A stretch of DNA of 64,000 bases from Stercorarius parasiticus (Eukaryota > Chordata > Aves > Charadriiformes > Stercorariidae), in the NCBI GenBank assembly GCA_013396915.1, contig VWZL01001354.1:248001-312000 (forward strand), read 5' to 3'. A program made the translations under genes and the position numbers. The notes under the pieces are model-generated. The model ran no database searches. It saw only the letters and a list, made by a program, of their open reading frames with translations, and was not told the DNA's origin. Position 1 is the first letter of the stretch, and each line of letters begins with the position of its first letter. Positions 40,001 through 50,139 of the stretch are shown here, piece by piece.

Positions 40001-41803
40001 ATGCTTAATGATTTTTTTTTATTTACTTCCCACAAGATTGTGCAAATTACCCTGTAATTTGAGAGAGTACTCCTATTTCTTAAGATTTAAGAGTAATTTT
40101 GTCCATTTAGGTTGATACGCATTCAAAGACAGATATGTTCAGTTCTCTGAGATGTACTGAATTGATGTGAGATAAGGTTTTACAGAAAAAGTTAGAGGCA
40201 GGGTAAAGGACAGGCAGTTCTTCTCCAGCTTCTAAAATGAAAAAGCATAGTAGCAATTTTAACAAAAACTGCTCTTAAAGGCAACTGACTTCCTGTGTCA
40301 GGATGATAAAAAAGCTAAAAAGAGAAAATCATAATTGTTGTATCAAAACTATTCTGCTGCTGCTTACTCATCTGTTAAAAATCGTCAGTATCAGGAAGGG
40401 TTTTGACGGTGCCCTGCTGCTATGTCAGTGTAACACATGCTTCAGGCACTTGCATCCATACTGCATTCCAGGTCATTGATCAGACTCAGCAGGCAAAGTA
40501 CCGGGAGCTACATGACAAATCTTTGATTCACAGCTGGGACCACAACTACGTATCATAGTAAATGAGTCAGTTAAACATCAGTAGTTTAGCAAGCGTGAAG
40601 GGGGAAAAAAAAAATACCGTAGTACCATTCATGGTTCCTTCCAAGCTTGTGTAGTGAATGAGTTAGCGCACAACTTTTGTTGTGCCTCTTATCAGATCTA
40701 AAGTAAAGACGATTTTTTTTTTCCTTTAAAGAGCTTACTTGGCTCTTGCGTAAGTTAAGGCTATGATTTCAGAAGAAGTACTCAGGCAAAAATCAGATAA
40801 TTTTCAGGGCTCTTTTCCTGTGCTAGTTTTTGTGTGAAATGAAGGTTCCTGTAACAGGTGTTTTGAGCTGCTGTTAAATCCATTCAGACTGGGGCCGCCT
40901 TTTGAAGTAATCCAGTTAGATTAACAAAGCCCAACTATATTAACTCCTTTGCATTCAAAAAAATATTTTTGTTAAAAACTTCTGTTACAGTTTCACAAAG
41001 AAGGGATGCAGCTATTTTTCTTCAGCTAAAAGGATTATAAGTTATCAGGGAAACAGTCTTTGTCCTTAAATTTCAGTTCAAGTTTGCTTTTATCTTTTGA
41101 CTGCCTTATGTGTTTCAGAAGTGTTTGTTTTTAAAGGTACGTAACGTGTTTTCAAGAAATAGTACAAGTTGCATAGTAACTACACTATGGTTTGAAATTT
41201 GTATTAACTTGCTTTATGCAGAAATAAAGGTAGTGCTCTAAAGACCTTAAAGTGTAACTAAGACATGCAAACTCCTTTTGATGCTGTCAATCTAATTGGT
41301 TTATTAAATATAATAACAATATTCTGACCAGCTGAGCAGATCGGGTAAAGTGTGTGTGACTAGTCACTGGAGCAGGGTGAAATGGAGTGATACGAAGGAG
41401 TTGGACTGGGGAATAATGAAACAACAAAGAACAAATATGTAGGAAGAGAAATAACACAGAAATGTCTTAAAACTAGTGTCTTCCATGTGATCAGCTCTGT
41501 GATTGTGAAAATGAGATACTTTATATAGTAGTTGATGCCTGAAAAAAACAGGTACTGTCTGTAACTTTCCATTATCTGATCTGATGGATGTACTGAAGAC
41601 TAAAGGTAGGACATAGATATATGCAATCCGCTGATTTATGAGCTAAACATAGAAATTGATGTCTCCTGGGTCAGGTTTCCTAATGTGTAATTTCTTTTTT
41701 TATTTTCTTTTTTTCTTTTTCTTTCTTTTTTTTAGGGACAATTGGATTCTTTGCATGCTTTTGGTTTGTAACCAAAATATACAGCGTGGTGAAAGTTGAC
41801 TGA
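19005..41803 (+). CDS. TM9SF2: TM9SF2, transmembrane 9 superfamily member 2 (exons 2-17, 5' end missing)
   Basis: A nine-pass membrane protein of Golgi and endosomes (nonaspanin family, EMP70 domain). Studies in mammals link it to glycosphingolipid synthesis and heparan sulfate N-sulfation through placement of Golgi enzymes. The sixteen visible exons are listed separately. Splicing them gives 606 residues and a TGA stop at 41801-41803, with every junction GT-AG and in frame. The lumenal domain (visible residues 1 to about 246) includes [34 protein letters not shown] and [18 protein letters not shown]. Nine hydrophobic spans follow from residue 248 to near the end. The C-terminus is KVD, fitting the KXD/E COPI-binding Golgi-retention signal of this family. 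Residues from PHTHIQWFS onward are almost identical to mammalian TM9SF2 as I recall it, which separates it from TM9SF1, 3 and 4. Exon 1 (about 57 codons) is lost in the gap at 14886-15094. Confidence 0.97.
19875..19912. repeat. Perfect tandem duplication of 19 bp
   Basis: CTTCTAATTATTTAAGGAA occurs twice in direct succession (19875-19893 and 19894-19912), with no differences, in TM9SF2 intron 2. The perfect match suggests it is recent. Confidence 0.95.
20190..20283 (+). CDS. TM9SF2: TM9SF2 exon 3
   Basis: 94 bases, visible residues 23-54, from [17 protein letters not shown] to [10 protein letters not shown]. Acceptor attcag. The donor is gtttgt after AGG, weaker than the consensus but required by the frame (phase 0). 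Confidence 0.95.
20884..21011 (+). CDS. TM9SF2: TM9SF2 exon 4
   Basis: 128 bases, residues 55-97, starting [18 protein letters not shown] and ending in MLLNYQHHW. Three lumenal region cysteines are in exons 3-4. Acceptor ttcttag, donor gtaagt, splitting the Trp codon. Confidence 0.96.
21012..25199 (+). other. TM9SF2: TM9SF2 intron 4, 4.2 kb
   Basis: The largest intron in the visible gene. AT-rich, with homopolymer T runs and a short TG repeat near 24722-24735. A likely ancient interspersed repeat remnant lies at 23041-23132. No extra exon is recognised. Confidence 0.8.
23041..23132 (+). repeat. Probable ancient sauropsid interspersed repeat remnant
   Basis: The order 'gacatactgaattggactca', 'ctatactgatatcttggctg', 'caccagatgtttctt', 'acatataagaac' resembles a very old repeat found across birds, turtles and crocodilians, typically reading 'catactggatcagacc ... 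agtatcctgtctc ... ccagatgcttc ... ataagaac'. The match is from memory and degenerate. Confidence 0.4.
25200..25329 (+). CDS. TM9SF2: TM9SF2 exon 5
   Basis: 130 bases, residues 97-140. Encodes [34 protein letters not shown] and DACVIN, one of the most conserved lumenal blocks of the family. Acceptor tttacag, donor gtatgt. Confidence 0.97.
25330..26880 (+). other. TM9SF2: TM9SF2 intron 5
   Basis: 1.55 kb, AT-rich, with no repeat or extra exon recognised. Ends in the acceptor 'atcattgcag'. Confidence 0.8.
26881..27005 (+). CDS. TM9SF2: TM9SF2 exon 6
   Basis: 125 bases, residues 141-182, from [20 protein letters not shown] to [12 protein letters not shown]. Donor gttagt; the last two bases begin a Ser codon completed by exon 7. 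Confidence 0.97.
27897..28008 (+). CDS. TM9SF2: TM9SF2 exon 7
   Basis: 112 bases, residues 182-219, from [19 protein letters not shown] to [11 protein letters not shown]. Acceptor ttcctgcag, donor gtgagt, ending in phase 0. Confidence 0.97.
28009..30543 (+). other. TM9SF2: TM9SF2 intron 7
   Basis: 2.5 kb, AT-rich. A 150-codon open frame on the opposite strand (29855-30307) has no features of a real gene. No repeat family recognised. Confidence 0.75.
30544..30623 (+). CDS. TM9SF2: TM9SF2 exon 8
   Basis: 80 bases, residues 220-246, [20 protein letters not shown] then THIQWF. This is the juxtamembrane end of the lumenal domain and carries a family signature. Acceptor ctttcag, donor gtaaga. Confidence 0.97.
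30710..30818 (+). CDS. TM9SF2: TM9SF2 exon 9
   Basis: 109 bases, residues 246-282. Encodes the first membrane span, [20 protein letters not shown], and then the cytosolic [16 protein letters not shown]. Acceptor acattcag, donor gtaagt. Confidence 0.97.
30942..31074 (+). CDS. TM9SF2: TM9SF2 exon 10
   Basis: 133 bases, residues 283-327. The cytosolic loop [20 protein letters not shown] is followed by the start of span 2, [20 protein letters not shown]. Acceptor tttgcag, donor gtaagt. Confidence 0.98.
31324..31443 (+). CDS. TM9SF2: TM9SF2 exon 11
   Basis: 120 bases, residues 327-367. Completes span 2 ([10 protein letters not shown]) and encodes span 3, from [20 protein letters not shown] to VAARFYK. 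Acceptor cttcatag, donor gtgagt. Confidence 0.98.
31444..33643 (+). other. TM9SF2: TM9SF2 intron 11
   Basis: 2.2 kb. Contains a run of 13 G (31742-31754) and a compound inverted plus tandem repeat at 33453-33509. No extra exon recognised. Confidence 0.8.
33453..33509. repeat. Inverted repeat merged with a 21-bp tandem duplication
   Basis: GAATTCAGT (33453-33461) and ACTGAATTC (33468-33476) form a 9-bp stem with a 6-base loop. The right arm also starts a tandem pair of 21-bp units, 33468-33488 and 33489-33509, sharing ACTGAATT and CTGAAGATTTA. Confidence 0.85.
33644..33701 (+). CDS. TM9SF2: TM9SF2 exon 12
   Basis: 58 bases, the shortest exon, residues 367-386, [20 protein letters not shown], opening span 4. 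Acceptor atacag, donor gtaagt. Confidence 0.97.
34371..34530 (+). CDS. TM9SF2: TM9SF2 exon 13
   Basis: 160 bases, residues 386-439. Finishes span 4 ([14 protein letters not shown]), then the lumenal [11 protein letters not shown] and span 5 ([20 protein letters not shown]), ending FGFKKN. Acceptor tttttcag, donor gtaagt, phase 0. Confidence 0.98.
34531..36016 (+). other. TM9SF2: TM9SF2 intron 13, with one unknown base
   Basis: 1.5 kb. A single N at 35735 follows a C-rich stretch (35713-35734) and may mark a poorly resolved site. Ends in an AAAG acceptor. Nothing else recognised. Confidence 0.75.
36017..36168 (+). CDS. TM9SF2: TM9SF2 exon 14
   Basis: 152 bases, residues 440-490. Cytosolic [20 protein letters not shown], then [12 protein letters not shown] and span 6 ([19 protein letters not shown]). 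The acceptor is AAAG, less usual than CAG; donor gtaagt. Confidence 0.98.
36855..36922. repeat. Palindromic ancient element remnant
   Basis: Symmetric arms are still visible: GTGAAAT (36855) with ATTTCAC (36916), GTTC (36866) with GAAC (36908), and TGAAGTCAG (36873) with CTGACTTCA (36896). The pattern 'ctgaagtcagtgg ... ctgacttcactgg' matches an old palindromic repeat seen widely in sauropsid genomes. The family name is not certain. Confidence 0.6.
37179..37290 (+). CDS. TM9SF2: TM9SF2 exon 15
   Basis: 112 bases, residues 490-527, [20 protein letters not shown] then [17 protein letters not shown], giving span 7. Acceptor tttatag, donor gtaaga. Confidence 0.98.
37893..38064 (+). CDS. TM9SF2: TM9SF2 exon 16
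   Basis: 172 bases, residues 528-585. [20 protein letters not shown] opens span 8, then [13 protein letters not shown] and the first half of span 9 ([19 protein letters not shown]). Acceptor cttctag, donor gtaagt. Confidence 0.98.
38065..41735 (+). other. TM9SF2: TM9SF2 intron 16, 3.7 kb
   Basis: AT-rich, with no recognised repeat or extra exon. It ends in an unusually long T/C tract (about 41692-41733) before the tag acceptor. Confidence 0.8.
41736..41803 (+). CDS. TM9SF2: TM9SF2 exon 17, coding part
   Basis: 68 bases including the stop, residues 585-606, [20 protein letters not shown] then VD and TGA. Completes the last span. The short cytosolic tail ends in KVD, the KXD/E-type COPI signal known for this family. 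Confidence 0.98.
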
Positions 41804-42010
41804 AGAAACCAATGTAAAGAATTAACACAGAAGAGGTTTAATCTTCATTAATGTAACTTAAAGACCTGGTCTAGTTGATGAACTTGAGCTTTGTCAGAAG
41901 TATTGGCTTCCTGTTCTTTGAGAATGATACTGAATATGCAGCTGCCCCAAACACTTTTTCCACTAACAAGTTTGTATTGTGACTTAACAACCTGTTTTCA
42001 TTCAGATCTT

Positions 42011-42016
42011 AATAAA
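42011..42016 (+). terminator. TM9SF2: Poly(A) signal, proximal
   Basis: AATAAA 208 bases after the stop codon. Confidence 0.5.
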
Positions 42017-42387
42017 GATCAGAGTTACAATATTTATGCATTTGTAAATACAACTATACTTTAAAAGAAATGTTAAATTCTAATGGCAGAATAGAAGTGG
42101 CTGTATTACTCAATGATACTTCTGATCAAAGTACAACTGTAAATAGGTTTTTCTAGCTTGGTAGGTGGGATGAATTATTTTTTTTTGAGGGAAATGAGAG
42201 CTTTTTATTATGCTGACTTTGAAGGATGACTCTTAAAGAAGTGTTGCTTATAGTTTGGATGTGATTTTTATTTTTTACTGGTGTTACGTCCACAAATATT
42301 CTGATTTCTGTGACTTCATTAGTTTTGGTGTTCTTGGCCTTTTAAACTATGTGCCTCTGAGTCCTTGAATTTATAAATTCATAATCT

Positions 42388-42393
42388 AATAAA
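42388..42393 (+). terminator. TM9SF2: Poly(A) signal, middle
   Basis: AATAAA 585 bases after the stop. GT-rich sequence follows ('aaaatgtcttcagtggctc'), which suits a cleavage site. Confidence 0.5.
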
Positions 42394-43121
42394 TATTGTA
42401 AAAATGTCTTCAGTGGCTCATTACATACTATAAGTTCATAAAAATTTGTAAATACAATTATATTGAAGATGGATGCTTAAAGTTTGCATAGAGTATTTTA
42501 TGGCATTTTCTATGGTTTAGTGTATACTGACACACCCTTAGATCTGCAAGAAATGTTATTTGTGCTACATGGCTATAACACGGCAATGTGATTGTGGCGC
42601 ATGAGAATTAAATTATACACACATTTAACAAAACCACTCTGCAGCATTAATCCAGTCCTTAACCCAGATACGTTTTCAGAGATGGCTATGGAATTGTCAA
42701 TATGTTGAGAAGATCTTAAAATGTGTGAGTCGGCATTCTCTGCTGATCTTGCTCTTAAAAGATCTCGATGATGCATATTCTATATGGCAACTACTGCTGA
42801 TTGTACTTAATGTAGGTTAAAAAAATGAAAGAAAATTACTATTTTTGCCTTATATTAAGAGACTAATGTCAATTTTTGGATGACTAGCATTAAACCTATA
42901 TTTGCTTTTTTTGAAAATGGAGTATTTTGTTCATAGCTTGTTCGGTAATTTTAGACTCGTAACAAAATTTGGCTTTTGGCATGTTTTCGCAAGCCTGATA
43001 AATTTTATTTAAACTTAAAACTTCATGTACCAATTGCCATTCATAAGGTTGGGGTATTTTTATTCTTACCTGTTTACTTTTCTAAAGGACCTTAACCTAA
43101 TGATGCTTGAATATTGAACCC

Positions 43122-43127
43122 AATAAA
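43122..43127 (+). terminator. TM9SF2: Poly(A) signal, distal
   Basis: AATAAA about 1.3 kb after the stop, at the right-hand edge of the AT-rich 3' UTR-like stretch. Confidence 0.5.
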
Positions 43128-43145
43128 AATATCTTTAGTTAAGGT

Positions 43146-46100
43146 AAGCTGTCATTATTAAGCTCCTAAGAGTTGGAATGTTAAAAGGTTTGAGGTGACA
43201 TTTCCTCAATTGCTGTGCTCCACAACCCCGCCCAGATGAACCGCAGGGCTCTGGTGCTCTGCCTGTCCCCAGCCACAGCTCAGTTCTGATGTTGCAGACA
43301 GGTTTGTTCTTGGGCCCCTCCCCACATGTAGTCACTAGGAAATGCTGATTTCAGATAAATCTTCCATGTTTGATGTTCAAAACAGGAAAAGGGTGAGTGT
43401 GGTAAGCATTTGTTCTTCGCTAATGCAGTGAACTGCAGTGTGGCTCTTGATTTAAGCTTTAAAAAGTATAAAATTGAATAGTCTTAATATCCCTGGTTTT
43501 GTGATCACCTACTCTATGTATAGTCACTGCTCAAAATCCTCAGTAGTTATTACACAAACGGGAATGCTTAGTTTGAGAAACACAAATCAGTTGTCTATTA
43601 TTGAAATATGAATATAATAGCTGCTCAAGAATTTCAGTGTAGTGATATGAAAACAGATTTTTTTTATGATGTGTTTACAACTGCTGTTTAAAAATCGGAT
43701 TAATAGAAGTGAGATGTAGCCACCGTGGTATGGGTTTGAAACTGATGCGTCTATTTCCCTTTTTTTTTTCTACAGGCTAGTTGAGAAGTCATGGCAGCTT
43801 CTTAAGTATCTTATTTTTACCTTTAAATGCAGTTTGTGCAGCGTGTCATTATCTTGTGGAATCTAAGCCTACTGCATACACAACTCTTCGAGCAGCCTTG
43901 CCTTGTAATAATTGCAGCTGTTTTGGAATTTGAAATAGTTCGGTTTCAGTGTGCAGTACTTGAGACAATCCAGACAGTTTAATACATCACAGATTTGACA
44001 GAAGAGCTATTCTAAAGTTGTCCCTTCCCTTGAAACCCATTATTGCCTCAGATAATTTTAAAAGTTTTAAGTTGCATTTAAGCTTCTGGTGTGTTGTTAG
44101 GCCACCCAGATGTTCTACTGTGTACCGTATCTGTTCTTCTCATCTCTTGTGAGGCCTGGGATTTTGTCTAAGCTGTCAAATACTGGCCCCTTCCAAAATC
44201 CTTCTATACTACAAGACATTTTCTTAAAATGCATTAATTGCACAGGTATCTGGGAAAATGTAAATTAATAGGAAGGTTAAGAGGTAGGAATAAATTGCTG
44301 AGCTGCATAAAGACAAAGCAAACTTAGACAAAATATAATACTTCAGACCAATGTCAGCTTTTTGGTGGCTGCTAAATAATTTAAAAACTGGTTCTTCAGA
44401 GTCTGAAAAAAGTGACCATCATTGCCAAATTTAGTCTGAAGGTAATCCTCAGTCCAAGTCGGGTTTTGAAAACACGGTATGGGAGTTAATGGTTTGATTT
44501 GTTTTTCTTTCTCTAAGAAAGAAAAAATAAAAAAATCAGCTTTATAGCAAGTAAGTATCTCCTGGCGAGCTGCCTGGTCCATCTTTAGCCTGGTAGCTTC
44601 ACTTCTTATTGAAATGCTTAGCTGTGTTTGAACAGCCCTAAGAGTTCTTAGTTTTTTTTTTTGCCGTCCTACAGATCGCGTGTGTCCTCAGCTGCTTTGA
44701 TGGAGTCGTGCAACCGTATCACAAATATTAGTTGACTGCGAGGTAGCCATGGACAATATCTTCATGGGCTTTGTGCCATTTTCAGGTAAAAGGCAGTGAG
44801 GGATGACTGGGGAAGGCCGAGGTCATTAGTGCAGTCTCCTGCTTGCCGCTTATCTTTCTCCCGTTTTGTAGTTTTGCCCTAGGATTGCTTGAAAACAGAT
44901 TTCCTTACGTTTTTCCTCTGTCTTTCCCATGAGTGCAAAGAGAGTGATTACCTTACCTAGCTCTTGCAAACGGCACGATCCTTTTGTATTTGAAAACTCG
45001 GCTACCCAGAATGTGTGTGCTTACAGGTGTGATGCAGATGTTGTGCCAAGCAGAAAGGTGTAGGCAGCCTTCTGGAACCTGTAGGTGTATTCCCGTGTTT
45101 CTGTAATGCCACTGACTGTCCCTTTGGGGTTTGGGACAGTCAGAGTGACAGTATCGCACAGAGGTCCATCAGTATTTGTGGATGGAGGAGAAAGCCTGTC
45201 CTGTGCAGGGCGGGGAGAAGAGGTAGGTGAGATGTCCGGTTGTTGGATACTGAGGTGGAAGGAAGGTAACTGGAGTTTCCGATTGAAAAATGCTTGAAGT
45301 GGGGACTTTAGTCCTGTCATGGGTGGTACCTGTATTTTCTTCAGGAAAAATACGTTTGGAAGAGAAGTGAGGAAGAGAGTGCGGAACAGGATGGAATTCA
45401 GGCAGGCGTCTGGTGGGCTCAGAGTTATACTGATCTGAACAACCAGTTTGAAGGGACAGAAAACACAAGTCCTCTTTGAAGCGACGTACAAATAAAAAAT
45501 CTGAAACGTTGTGGATGAGAAACATCGTTTTACTAATACTAGTAAAAGCAAAAATACCAATCTCTAAATGAGGAAAAGTAGGCTGGACAACATCTGTACT
45601 TCAGGCAAGGCAGTGGAGGAGTGGGAGACCTTGAAAGGGCATGGTGGGGGTTTGGTGTGTCTGACTTCGGTCAGTGGAGTGTGAAATTGTGGCCAAGTAT
45701 TTCCGCAAAGCTTTGCGGGATTGCTGGGGAGGAGTTGCTGCAGCCAATCCTCACCACATTAGCAGCGCACAATAAATAAAAACTGAGGTTGCTTGGTGAA
45801 TTATTGTTAATCAGCTGATAGAGATCTTGACTTTTACAGGTAAGGAACAAGTCACATTAAAGTATGGTAAATCCTTAACAGCTGGTAGGTTTTGTATTTA
45901 ATGGTTGATAAATATTGTCTGTTGTCATTATGATTTAATGTTACTGCAGTGTTAGATATAGGTTTTTCTGCTCCAGCTGCCCCAAATGTCAAATTATATG
46001 AGCTAGAACTTTGATAAGCTTTATCTGGTGTGGGATACATGTGACTGTGACTTTATGCCATGAAGGTACATGCTGGCCTCTTTCTGCGCCTTACCCGTTT

Positions 46101-49100
46101 GGGCAGCAGCTTAATTTCTGGGGGTAGCTGTATCTCCTCTTCATAATTTTATTAAATTTACTGCTTCCGAAATTACCTGTTCATCCAAGTTAGTTCTCTC
46201 TCAAATCCCTAATTGCTGCCTTGGATTAATTACTAATCATCATTTAGAGAATGATGCGTATTCTGCAAAGAGCAGTTTCATCTCTGCGTTTCATCCTTTT
46301 TTTCCTTTGTTACTCTTCCTCCAAAAGCTCCTCTGTCTTCTGATAATACTCCTAACTCTTGCTCTTGGAGCTCATCACAACTAAGTATTTTCTTACAGGA
46401 AAGGAGATTACTTGTGCAGAGATGTTCTAGCCTTCTCCCAGATATGTTTCCTACAATTCACCTCTAATTTAATTTTTCATTCTCAGTATCCCGCTGTTTC
46501 TCTGTATGCCAGGCACATAAATAAGTAGATCACTATTAACTGTCTCCATAAACCTGACTCCTGAAATATTTCTCCTATTACCTTATATATTGACTTCGGG
46601 TACATGTGCATACACAAGTGTAGGACGCTTCAGACTAAAGCATAAATCCTCAGGGGCTACCAAGAGGCTTAATTTATCAGTTGATTATTGTATACGTGCC
46701 GCCGTGCATTTTCTTTCTTCTTATTTGAAACATCTGGAACTCAACTGCTGATGAGATGAGAGTAGTTAACTGCTTGTAAATCAGATACAACCAGGAGATT
46801 ACAAATGAAACCTGTGGCGTTTGGGTGATGGCGCATTCTTGCTGCTTCGCAGGGTTCCAGCACTGTCAAAGAAAACGCAGTTTGAATTCTTCCTGCCCTC
46901 AGAGGTATTTTAGCATCACCTGCTGGCCACAGCACGTATAAACTTAGAAAGTGCAGGAGCAGAGTTAAGGGTATGATAGGAGGAGTTACCAAAGCATGTT
47001 ACTTGGGGGGGAGGAAGGGGGGAGGTATCCTTAACATTATATCTTTAAATATGTATGCTAATTTCAAACTTTCTGGAAGCAGGCAGCCAAAAATCAAAGT
47101 GAAGAACAGTAACAGTTATGATACGAATAATTTATCTGTGAATATGTTAAAAATGTGTCTCCTGCATCTAGTATGGGCACATGGCTAGCAAGGGTCCTTC
47201 AAAAATGAACTGTATTTCAAATATACGGGTTCCTGTTCTCACTCGGGTACCCGCCCTGATACCTTCAAACAGTTTTTCTGGGTTCACTAAAAAAGGGGTG
47301 CTGCGGAGGGGACCCCACTCAGCATCCTGAAATCCTGGCCAGCCTGCGGAGTGAGATGGGCCAAAGGCCATGTCCCAGATTCATACTTTGAATAGTGTCA
47401 AGTCTTTATTTTTGAACAGTTCAGCACAGCCCTTGTTTTGCTACTGCTGGTGCAAGATTTACTTTGGCTTGGGTTTTTTGTTTGTTTTTGTTTGTTCGGG
47501 GGGAGTTTATTTGTTTTTCACTTTCTTTGATCGTATCAAGTCAAGAAGACAGTAGATTTATTTTTAACTTTCTTCTCTGTTTTGGGGAAATGGTTAAAGT
47601 AGAGAAAAACATTCTTCCTGATATTTTTCTCACCTTTCCCTGACTCTCTTTTGATTTGCCCATAATTACGTATTCAGTTGAGGTATGTAAAATCAGAATA
47701 AACTGACTGGGGTGTGACTGTGCGAGGAAGGAGCAGTGCACATGGTGACCTCCCAGGAGGGCTGACACAGGCATCTACACCATCCAGCCTCTGTTTCTCC
47801 TCAGCATGGCTGAAGACAATCAAGCTTCTTGTTTGCTGGAGGATGGTGAAGCCAGGTGTTCTGCTCCCACGTGTTGGGTGCACCAGGAATTGAGTGGCTC
47901 TGAGACATACTGAGGAAGTCGGTGGGCTGGCAAGGAAGCCCATTCTCTCCCTTTGTGGCCCAAGGATACAGAAGCAGTAGGATTGTGACACTGCTTCTCC
48001 AGTCTTGCTTAGGAGCTACAAAAAGGAGCCAATGGAGGTCGGTCCTGGTTTCTACTTCATTCTGTAGGTTCTCCCAAGGAGTCCCAACCACTCTTCCCCT
48101 GGAAACTGCTCGTCTCTGCCCACTGCAGAGAGACAGCTGAGAAGAAATGTATGTTTTGTTCTGTCACCCATGTCCTGCTGTCTCCAGGCTGTAGTGACAG
48201 CACCAGAGAGCTAAATGACACAATTATGCATGTTCTCCTGCTGCATAATGTCGGATCCATGCAGCCCCAAGGCAGGTGGAGGGCAAGGCAAAGGGAAGCA
48301 GCAGGTGGCCTTAAATTTACTGTTTGTCCCAGAAAGCAGGGTGACCGTAGTAACTCTGGACAAAAATTGCACAGGGAAAGAAAGAAGCTTCCTTCCTTTT
48401 TGAGAAGGACAGTATCCAGACCAGGCCCAAAGAATTGATTAATGCACCAGTAAAATGCTGGTTTATTAAACCCCATTCTTTTCTGTCAGTCTGTTACCAG
48501 TTTCAAGCGGGGGTTTTTGCTGGAAGAGATATCTCATATCCAGAACAGAATTTCTGAGGAGGGCAAGACAGGCAGACAATTTAGGCAGATTAGGAATGTG
48601 ACTCTAAATCCCCAGAGATTTTCTTGACCAGTGGATTATTTTAGGGTTAATATGTCTATATTTCTCTCTTTTTAAAAAAACAGCTTTACCGACAGAGGTT
48701 TGTGAAGACCTTTGATGCACAGAATGGGACAGAACTTGCAATCTCAGTGTTCTGTTGGACAGGACACCGTCTCCTGTCCCACTCATCCCTGACACTTCAG
48801 AGGATTGCTGGTAAAATAACATGAGCAAAGCTATCTGTCATGTAATTTGAGGCAGAAAAACACTTCTGTGTGCTGTAAGAGGAGTCCCAGTGCACAATGT
48901 CCAAATGAACAAATACACCTCAGAGCCCCTACAGACAAAGACGGTCTGATGGGCCATCTCTGTGCAGGACTTGGAGTCCTCAGTGAAAATACTGCCTAAG
49001 AAAAAAGGGATAAATAGGAAACGGAAATGGCATGAAAAATGTTAGAGTTCTAGGGCTGCAAGTAGATGACAGCAAAGACAAATACTCCCTCTTGCACTTT

Positions 49101-49845
49101 GAATCAATGTTGAATCTCATGGCCTGAGTAAATATGGAGAAAGCTGCCATGCTACTAGTTTGTATATACTATGGTATATAGCAGAAATCCGTCAGTCAGG
49201 GCCAGCTACACCAAAAGAAATTAATGGAAGAACAAATAAATATGTTCTTGGAAAGTTTACAGGAGTCAACAAAAGAGCTCCAGAGGAAAATGGAATGAAA
49301 GGGAAAAGGAACTGGGATAATTTCAAAACTTAAGATGATACAAGGTTTAAATTGCATTAAAATCATTTTATTGGTGGAAAGGATTTATTTGAATGTTTTT
49401 GTTGGATTTTGGTAAACTTATTGGGAATATCAAGGAATTATGTGTTTCTGGAAAGTTGTGAAGCAGAAGCTGATGTTAAAGTAGCTTGGTATTGTTAATG
49501 GGATCAAAAACATAGGACAGTATAAGAAGAAAAGTACCGTCATAACCCAACTTGGGCAAGACGACTGTGCAGTGCTGACCCTGCACTCACAGGCACGCTC
49601 TCACACAGCTCTGTTGCCGCCCTGAGTTACAGATCCTTGAAGACAGTAAGGAGCCCGAGATCATCGCCTCGGTCCCTCCAAGGTCTGCTCTTCTGTGAGG
49701 CTGCGCTCTGACACTGTTTCAGACTTTCAGGACCTGTTTCGCCTCTCTCTCTCTCTCAGCCCCTCCGTGGTGCAATGGCAGCAAACATCCCACTCCCAAC
49801 ATTCCCACCAGCACAGAGAGGGCCTCCTGCGCTTTGCTGCTCCCT
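43146..49845. other. Intergenic between TM9SF2 and CLYBL, no gene recognised
   Basis: No repeat family recognised in most of this stretch. It contains a 16-bp perfect palindrome (CCGCAAAG arms, 45703-45718). On the minus strand there is a 179-codon open frame at 45021-45560 and several overlapping frames at 47541-48476. I could not assign any of these to a protein family. Confidence 0.5.
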
Positions 49846-50139
49846 TGTCGTGGTTCAACCCCAGCCAGCAACTAGGACCACGCAGCCACTCACTCACTGC
49901 CCCCCAGCTGGGATCTGGGAGAGAATTGGAAGAGTAAAANTCAGTTGGGGTCAGCTGTCCTGGCTGTGTCCCCTCCCAGCCCCTTGTGCCCTCCCAGCCT
50001 ACTTGCTGGCAGGGCTGTGTGAGGAGCAGAGAAGACCTTGAGAGCTTAGCAGCACCCACAAGCACTGGTGCACTATCAATGCCGCCCCACACCAGCTGCT
50101 AGCAAAAAAGTTAACTCCATCCCAGCTGAAACCATGACA
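49846..50139 (-). mobile_element. Solo LTR of an avian endogenous retrovirus, internally shortened
   Basis: Begins TGTCGTGGTTCAACCCC and ends AGCTGAAACCATGACA, the inverted TG..CA termini of a common avian LTR. It is flanked on both sides by the direct repeat TCCCT (49841-49845 and 50140-50144), a 5-bp target duplication typical of ERVL-type integration. The 5' LTR end is at 50139, so the LTR reads on the minus strand. At 294 bp it is about half the usual length as I recall it: the stretch that should hold the TATA box and poly(A) signal is absent, and the single N at 49940 sits at that junction. Confidence 0.85.

Larger units (their letters stand above)
41804..43145 (+). other. TM9SF2: TM9SF2 3' UTR (end inferred)
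   Basis: AT-rich sequence after the stop. AATAAA signals lie at 42011-42016, 42388-42393 and 43122-43127. The last is followed by T/A-rich sequence and then a clear change to more GC-rich sequence near 43145, so I place the distal end there. The two upstream signals would give 3' UTRs of about 230 and 600 bases. Confidence 0.6.

Noticed and set aside
47541..48476. Overlapping minus-strand frames of 77-139 codons, considered as a pseudogene
   Set aside because: No homology recognised, several frames compete, and both strands are open.
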